Shown piece after piece: positions 57,930-64,000 of a stretch of DNA of 64,000 nucleotides; the first letter of the stretch is position 1, and each line of letters begins with the position of its first letter. The DNA comes from Tenrec ecaudatus (lineage: Eukaryota > Chordata > Mammalia > Afrosoricida > Tenrecidae), in NCBI RefSeq assembly GCF_050624435.1, contig NC_134535.1, positions 127,335,731 through 127,399,730 of the forward strand, in the 5' to 3' direction. The notes under the pieces are model-generated. The model saw only the letters and a program-made list of their open reading frames with translations, was not told where the DNA came from and made no database searches. A program made the translations under genes and the position numbers.

Positions 57930-58994
57930 AGCTGGAGGTACTTTCGGCTAGAACTGAGTGTGTGGCTCAGGCTCAGGCCCCCACACACTGGGTCGAGGGC
58001 CATGGTGCTGATGGGGACCTTTCTCCCTCCCCTGCACCTCGCATTGGTCCAGTTGGCGCCCTAGGCTGGGCAATCCTGGGATTCCCAGGCTCCTTTGGGA
58101 CCTGGCTGCCCAACTGATGGTGTTTCCAACACATGTGGGCTGGCGGTTTTAAGTGTGGTGAGAACTGGCTGTGTGGTTCCCCTCAGTCTGGTCCTCCGCC
58201 CTGCCAATGTCTTGGGGATGTTGTTGCCCAAATGCACCGATGCCTGGGAGAGGCTGGCTGACATCCTTCCATTCTAGGCTGGTGCTCATAAAAACAAAAA
58301 TCATTTTATCCTCCTTTTTTAGGGGAGGCAACCCACCCACCCCTTCCCTTCTGCTGACCAGAAATACCTGAATAAGCCACCAGGAGGAGAAGTCAAGCAA
58401 TCCCCTCTACAGTCCCTGCCACTGCAAAGAATGGCAGAAAGCTCCACTGGGCGGGAGCCTGGGAGATAATTCCACGCAGATGGTTCATGTACTCAGGGCT
58501 CATCCAGAGGCACCATGGAAGAAAGGCCAGGGAATTGAGTGAACAAACAAAACCCTCGCAAGTGGTTTGTTTAGGAAAAAGCTTTCCTTTTAAGGATCCA
58601 AAGCCAATCTCTACAAGGCCAGGTGCCTAGCTGAGCTCCAAGCCTAGGTGGCAAGAAGGATAGCGGGCTGGAGAAGTAGAACCAGGTGGGCAAAGGAAGG
58701 GCTTCGGGCCCCATCCAGCCCAGGGCACGACCACACTCAGGAGCCAGAAGCCCTACAGCTAACCCCAGAGGAGGGAAAGCAACGGCAATTTTCTCGGTTT
58801 TTTTTTTGGGAGTGGGGGCTCAAAGTTCCCCTTGAAGAGAGGAGGACGGCTCAAGGAACCCATTGAGGAAGGGCAATCCGGGGTATAGTTGGGTTGACAG
58901 GCTCACACAGGAATGAACCCTGCTGCCCGTTCTGATTGAATGACGGACGGGAATTGGCCTGGGGGGATGCTAAGTAAACTATTAAAAAAACATA

Positions 58995-59150
58995 CTGCCA
59001 ACAAGTCTATTCCCTCTCCTGGGGGAGGGGTCGGAGGCTGTAAAGCTCTGTGGAAGCAAAAAGCCACATCTTTCTCTAGTGGGCTGGAACCTTGCCGTTA
59101 GTGGTCCAACGCTTCCTGGACTGCACCGCCCAGGCTCCTGGGCCTCACTT
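58995..59150 (-). repeat. AfroSINE-type variant
   Basis: gaggctgtaaagctctgtgg, aaagccacatctttctctag and ccaacgcttcctggactgca, then a gctcctg end. Confidence 0.6.
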
Positions 59151-59572
59151 TCTGTCACACTGTGGAAGAAGGCTTTGCCTGGCAGGGCCATGAAACCAGT
59201 GCCACCCAGGAATGGCTTCCAGGGCTGTGCCGCAGACAGCAGTACGGAAGGGACTGCAAAGAACGCCTCACTGTGTGGCAAGGCACCAAGGCACCTTCCA
59301 TCCCATGCCCGCTTCCCTCTGCTTCAATAGCAGCGTCTAAAATGAGAAGGGAATAAGTCAGTATCAAACACCAAAGAGAGCTTTTATTCTTTAATACAGG
59401 GTGCCAAGTTGGTCCCAAAAGGCTTCTATACTGTAAAACAGGGAACAGGGAGGCTATGAGGTTGATGTTTGCTCACAGGGTGGTTAATTGACATGTGGTA
59501 GTAATGTCCCTGCCTCATCAGACTTGACAGATGCACTTGGGTGCTCAGTTAGATGCTACCTTGTTTACCAAA

Positions 59573-59634
59573 CCCAACCCAGATCAACCCAACCCAACCC
59601 AACCCAACCCAGATCAACCCAATCCAGATCAACC
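59573..59634 (+). repeat. (AACCC)n with AGATC interruptions
   Basis: Pentamer repeat aaccc, broken several times by agatc units. It ends at an AfroSINE variant, so it may be that element's expanded tail. Confidence 0.9.
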
Positions 59635-59637
59635 CAA

Positions 59638-59850
59638 CTTGCTGCTGTGGAGCTGATTCCAATTCATGGCAACCACATGTGTACAGAGGAGACCCGCGCT
59701 CTGTTGAGCTATCAAGACTGTGACTTTGAAAGCAAATTGCCAGGCCTTTCTCCCACGGTGCCTCTCACTATGGGTTCAAACCGACAATCTTTGCACCACC
59801 AAATGGGTCAGCCTTACTCACAGGGCCCCGGAGGGAAGACAATCTAGCAA
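59638..59850 (-). repeat. AfroSINE-type variant
   Basis: ttgctgctgtggagctgatt, gcaaattgccaggcctttct, tgggttcaaaccgacaatct and ggtcagccttactcacaggg. Confidence 0.65.
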
Positions 59851-61432
59851 GCGTCCTGGTAGAATAGCCGGAACTGCTCCTCACAGGCTGAGGCCCTGCC
59901 ACCAGCTGGTCGTTAGTTTTCCTGTTTCTAATGACTGCTAAATGGAATCATTCTGGCATCGCAGGGAAAAGCTTCCTTGTGGATCAAGCCAACACTGGTT
60001 CCCTCCACTTGACAGCCCAGAAGAAAAAGGACCCCGAGACCCCATCCTTTGGTTGACAATCTCTCCGCTTCTTCACTCCTGCTCATGTTCTCCTTTGAAG
60101 AAGATGGGGCATGAGCAAACTCAGATAAACCCAATTGAGAGGGCATTATTGTCCTTCTCAAAACTGTCAAGGTCCCGATGAGCAAGGGAAACCAGAAATT
60201 GTCTCAGCCCAGAGGAGACTAAGAGGGCGAGACAACTAGCTTTCATGTGGCGCCCTGCTGGGGGATCCTAGGGCAGAGAGGACAGTAGTAGACAAAGGGA
60301 TGAGCTGTATCAAGCCGGGAGTTCTGTTACCAGTGTAAAGTACAGATATTAATGACAGGAAACTGGGTGAGGGATATACAGGAAGTGGATTGTCTTTGCC
60401 ACCGTCTCCGTAAACGTAAGTCTGTTCTAAAATTAAAAATGCACGTTAAAGAGTCAAAGTGAAGAGGACACTTCTCTTTCTTCTAAAGCTTTTCTGTCTC
60501 CTTCAAGAACTTGCTTGATTCATTGAGCCCCTTGCAGCCTCTGTCTCGGTCACCTTTTCATTTTTGCCACCAGACCTGGCTGGGGAGCCCTTCCTGCACT
60601 AAAAAACCACACAGAACAGCGAAACAAAATCTTCTCTCTCTCTGCAAGGCCAGTGCTCTGTGTTTTCCCCTTGCTCCCAGAGCTTGTAGCGTCCCACCTC
60701 CAAGTCCTCACACACCAGGGCTGCTCAACACCTCCTCCCTGAAAGGTGGCAGACAGCCACGGTCAGTGGCCAAGTTCTCCAGCTTTCTTCTCAGTGCTCA
60801 CATTCTTGGACCTCTCAGCGTCTGACAGTACTGCACCCTACCTCACCCTTGTCTGCTCCTTAAATGGAATCAGCCCAAGTGGGCCCTTTAAGCTCTGTGT
60901 CTCTGCTGATGCAAGTCCCTCCTGCAATGTTCACCCCAGCACCTAAAATTTGACCTCTGCTTGCTTCCCAGGATATCCTTAATCTTCTCCCAAGGAAATG
61001 CCATCTCCTTTCTCCAGTCTTCCAGACTTGTGTGTTTGCTCCCATCCCACCCCTCCTCTGAGTTGTGCGCATTCATTCATTGAGATCAGGTCATCTCTGT
61101 GTGTGGCCCCTGCCTCCTCATCTGCGCTGTTAAACAGGTTGGTCCCGGGCAAAGTGACTGAGTCCTTCAGGGGAGGAGAACTTCTGTAGTCCATCGGAAC
61201 TTCCACGTTCCCTGGACAAGCCACTGTTCCTACCCAGGCCCTTCTTTCAACACTTCACACCAGGAGTTACCATCACATTGACCGGAGAAAATACGCAGAC
61301 AGACTCAGAGGGGTGGCTGGGGAGCATTTAGTGGGCGCAAGTCTACCCCTCCCTTCCTGTATCTGATGAATGTCACAATGAGATTTAGGGGAGCTTTAGT
61401 TATCTAGTAACAGAAATACCACAACTAGAAGG

Positions 61433-61857
61433 TGTGGTAGTTAGCTTTTGGTGCTAACATGGCACCTGTAAGAAGATATGGGTGGAGCTTAGCCTGTCAA
61501 TCAGGTCACAGCTTGATTATCTCATTTGGAGGTGCCACAGAGCTAAATGGCTCCCTGGAGGTGGGTGGGTCACTATCTCTCTGTCTTTACCTTCCCTTTG
61601 AGGAGCCACGCGGAGACCTGCATGAGTCCTGTGATGCGGTCACCGCCATTGGATCCACACAGCTCTGCACCCACCGGCCTGTAACTTCCCTGCATTCTGC
61701 ATCATTGTGTGTGTCTGTGTGAGTCTGAAGAGGAACTTATGGACTTGAGTTGGACTGGGCTAGGGTGTTTTATTAATGCACAATTACTTCTTGATATAAA
61801 ATTGATACATCTGTGAGTGTCTTTAGATTTGTCTATCCTAGTTAACCCAGCCTAACA
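61433..61857 (+). repeat. ERVL-like solo LTR
   Basis: TGTGGTAGTTAGCTTTTGG...CCAGCCTAACA. The middle is typical (cctgtcaatcaggtcacagc, tgcattctgcatcattgtgt). Target duplication unclear (aagg on both sides). Confidence 0.75.
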
Positions 61858-62237
61858 AAGGAAATGTGTTAGCTCACATTTCGGAGGCTAGTAGTCAGAA
61901 TTCAGGGCACCAACTCTAGCAGGAAGTGTTTTCCCTATTGGTTCTTGGGTAAGACCCTTGTCTCTTTTCAACACCCTTGTGTTTGATGTCCCTTGGAGAT
62001 CTCCATGGGTCTGCCTCAATCTTTCCCTGGGTCCTGGGAAGGGACCTCAGTCCAATGACACCCTCTGGTGATTCGTCTTCCTTCTTGGTGGTAGTAGATC
62101 CCTCTGATCCCTGCTCACTTGCTCATCCATTTTATATCCCCAAAGAGACTGATTCAAGTCTAATCCTGTAGAGTACACCTCCTGCCTCATCAACAAGACT
62201 GTCTCTAATCCTGGAATCCTGCCTCATGAACATGGTT

Positions 62238-63322
62238 CCTGTTATTATTCGGTGCCCTGGAGTCCGTTCCGATTCATAACGAGCCTGTGGACAACAGGAG
62301 GAAACACTGCTTGGTCCTGGGACATCCTCAACATTGTCCTTAGGTTTGAGCCCATCATTGCAGCCATTGTGGCAATCCACCTTGCCAGGGGTCTTTCTCT
62401 CCTTTCACCGTCCCTTGGTTTTACCATCCATGATGTCCTTTGCCAGAGACTGGTCTCTCCTGATAACATTTTCAAAGTAAGTGAGAAGAAGTCTCATCAC
62501 CCTGGCCTCCAAGGCGCATTCTTGCTGTACTTCTTCCGAGACAGATTTGTTTGCTCTTCTGGCAGTCCTAATGCTTTCCCTATTCTTCCTCGGCACAAAC
62601 ATCCAAATGCACTGATTCTTCTTCAGTCTTCCTTATTCAGTGTCCAACTTTCACATGCATGTACGGCGATCGAAAAATCACGGCTTGGGACATGCACAGC
62701 TTAGTCCTCAAAGTAACATCCTTGCTTTGCAGCACTTGAAAGAGGTCTTGTGCAGCAGATTTACCCAACGCAATGCATTGTTTGATCTCTTGACTGCTGC
62801 TTGCATGAGCCCTGATTGTGGATACAAGCAAAGTGAAATCCCTGAGGACTTCAATCTTTTCTTTTATCATAGTGCTGCTATTGGTCCGGATGTGAGGATT
62901 TTTGTTTTCTTTACCTTAAGTTAAATCCTCACTGGGCGACTGAAATCCTCAGTCTTCATCAGCAAGTCCTTCATGTGCTCCTGATTTTCAGCAAGCTAGA
63001 CGGCACCGTCTGCATATTGAAGGTCGGTAATGAGCTTTCCTCCAATCCTAATGCTGCTGTTCTTCTTCCTATATTCCAGCTTCTTGGGTTATTTCCTCAG
63101 CAGACAGATTGAGAGAATACGGCCCTGAGGCACACCTTTCCTGACTGGAAAGCCATGCCGTGTCCCTTTGTTCTGTTTGCACCACTGCCTCTTGATCCAA
63201 GGACAGGTTCCATATGAGCAAAATTCAGTGGAATTCATTCTCCTTCTTCTCCAGGCTATCCATAGTTTGTTATGATCCATGCAGTGCACCATAGAGGCAA
63301 AGATTTATAACACATAGGTTAA
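62238..63322 (-). mobile_element. RTE LINE 3' fragment
   Basis: Reverse, from the 3' end to an RT region. The minus strand at 63089-63292 keeps MDHNKLW and a GFPVRKGVPQGRILS stretch, the RTE RT pattern around the GxxQG motif. Frames are broken. Confidence 0.85.
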
Positions 63323-63324
63323 TT

Positions 63325-63444
63325 ACTGTATATACATGAGTGTAAGCTGAGGCACCTAATTGTACCACAAAAAACTGGGGGGCTTTTTCAGCATAAAAAA
63401 TGTGCTGAAGAAAACTCAGCATACACTCGAGTACATATGGTACA
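63325..63444. mobile_element. MITE-like inverted-repeat element in RTE
   Basis: Ends gtatatacatgagtgtaagc and gcatacactcgagtacatat are inverted repeats of each other with a few mismatches. Same family as 32349-32461, and again within RTE sequence. Confidence 0.65.
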
Positions 63445-63575
63445 TCGGATCACAAAATAAAGCCTAATTACAAAACACTACGAATCATGGCCCAACGAAT
63501 TTGACATTGACTTTGAGAGGGCACAATTTAACTTATTACAAGGAACGCATCTGCTTAAAGTCATCTGGTGCTTAT

Positions 63576-64000
63576 TGTGGTAGTTACATAATCTGTTGTC
63601 AATTTGAGACTTAAGAGTGGAGGGGTGGAGTCTAGCCTGTCAATCGGGTTCGAGCTTGACGATCTAATTTGGTGGTGCTAAGAGATAAATAGTTCGCTGG
63701 AGGCGAGGCACATACTCACTCCCTGCGAGACATTCCTGTTTACAAGACACATGGAGCGATGCTGATAGAACCAGAGTCCTAGAGCTGGAGGAGCCATGTA
63801 GATACCCACACCAGTACTGAGATGCTTCCACTGCCACTGGATCCACAAGACTTTCCACACACTTGTCTGTAATCTTCCTGTATTCGGTGTTATTGCATGT
63901 ATTTCATGAGTCTGAAGAGGGCTTTATAGATTGGCATTGGACATATAGGCTAATATCGGACTGAAGGACTTGATCTGGACTGGCCTGGGAAGTATTTTCA
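63576..64000 (+). repeat. ERVL-like LTR, cut by the window edge
   Basis: TGTGGTAGTTACATAATCTG start and the typical body to gggaagtattttca, then the window ends. Confidence 0.75.

Larger units (their letters stand above)
55807..64000 (-). other. CD9: CD9 intron 1 (partial, runs off the window)
   Basis: At least 8.2 kb. No sequence matching the expected first coding exon is seen on the minus strand and there is no CpG-rich promoter-like block, so exon 1 should lie beyond 64,000. The part up to about 61.4 kb has few repeats (SINEs at 57.2, 59.0 and 59.6 kb, a (TG)n, an (AACCC)n). The last 2.6 kb carry an LTR, an RTE fragment with a small inverted-repeat element, and a second LTR. Confidence 0.8.

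Noticed and set aside
59573..59634. (AACCC)n as interstitial telomere sequence
   Set aside because: The unit is a pentamer, not the vertebrate hexamer, and it abuts a SINE, so it is a simple repeat.
55807..64000. Search for CD9 exon 1 or an alternative first exon
   Set aside because: No stretch encodes the expected N-terminus and no CpG-rich block is visible, so none is reported.

Overview
This is a stretch of a placental-mammal nuclear genome with one protein-coding gene, most of CD9 (tetraspanin-29), read on the minus strand between 40.2 kb and the right edge. Seven coding exons (2 to 8 by the usual CD9 numbering) can be placed to the base with GT/AG splice sites, matching phases and a stop codon. 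They give 203 residues, about 90% of the usual protein. Exon 1 (start codon, about 22 residues in known CD9) and the promoter are not in the window and should lie beyond 64,000 in the large first intron.

The repeats point to an afrotherian, most likely a tenrec. AfroSINE-type tRNA-derived SINEs and an RTE-clade LINE sharing their 3' tail are frequent. Two SPIN/OposCharlie3-like hAT transposons are present, and the tenrec is the afrotherian in which SPIN has been reported. The species call is inference.

Layout. 1-40.2 kb is gene-free flank downstream of CD9, made of layered retroposons: A-tailed, ORF-less copies of one terminal-repeat family (called T2 here), RTE fragments, an old L1 spread over about 23.8-30.1 kb and broken up by later insertions, ERVL/MLT2-like solo LTRs (TG...CA ends, near-matching 5-bp target duplications), AfroSINEs, two hAT elements and two small inverted-repeat elements. 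40.2-42.9 kb holds the CD9 3' UTR and exons 8, 7, 6 and 5. 42.9-48.76 kb is intron 4, largely filled by a 4-kb RTE copy carrying a nested T2 copy and a nested LTR. 48.76-49.62 kb holds exons 4 and 3. 49.6-55.7 kb is intron 2, with SINEs and a repeat-poor half. 55.70-55.81 kb is exon 2. 55.8-64 kb is part of intron 1.

No operon, CRISPR array, functional RNA gene or intact mobile-element ORF was found. The more unusual signals are in the retroposon layer: T2 copies with a tandemly duplicated internal module, T2 copies with a duplicated 3' tail, one T2 copy with a probable 3' transduction, and a three-level nest (SPIN in AfroSINE in LTR) that orders transposon waves. I see no convincing new biological system; several of these points can be tested.
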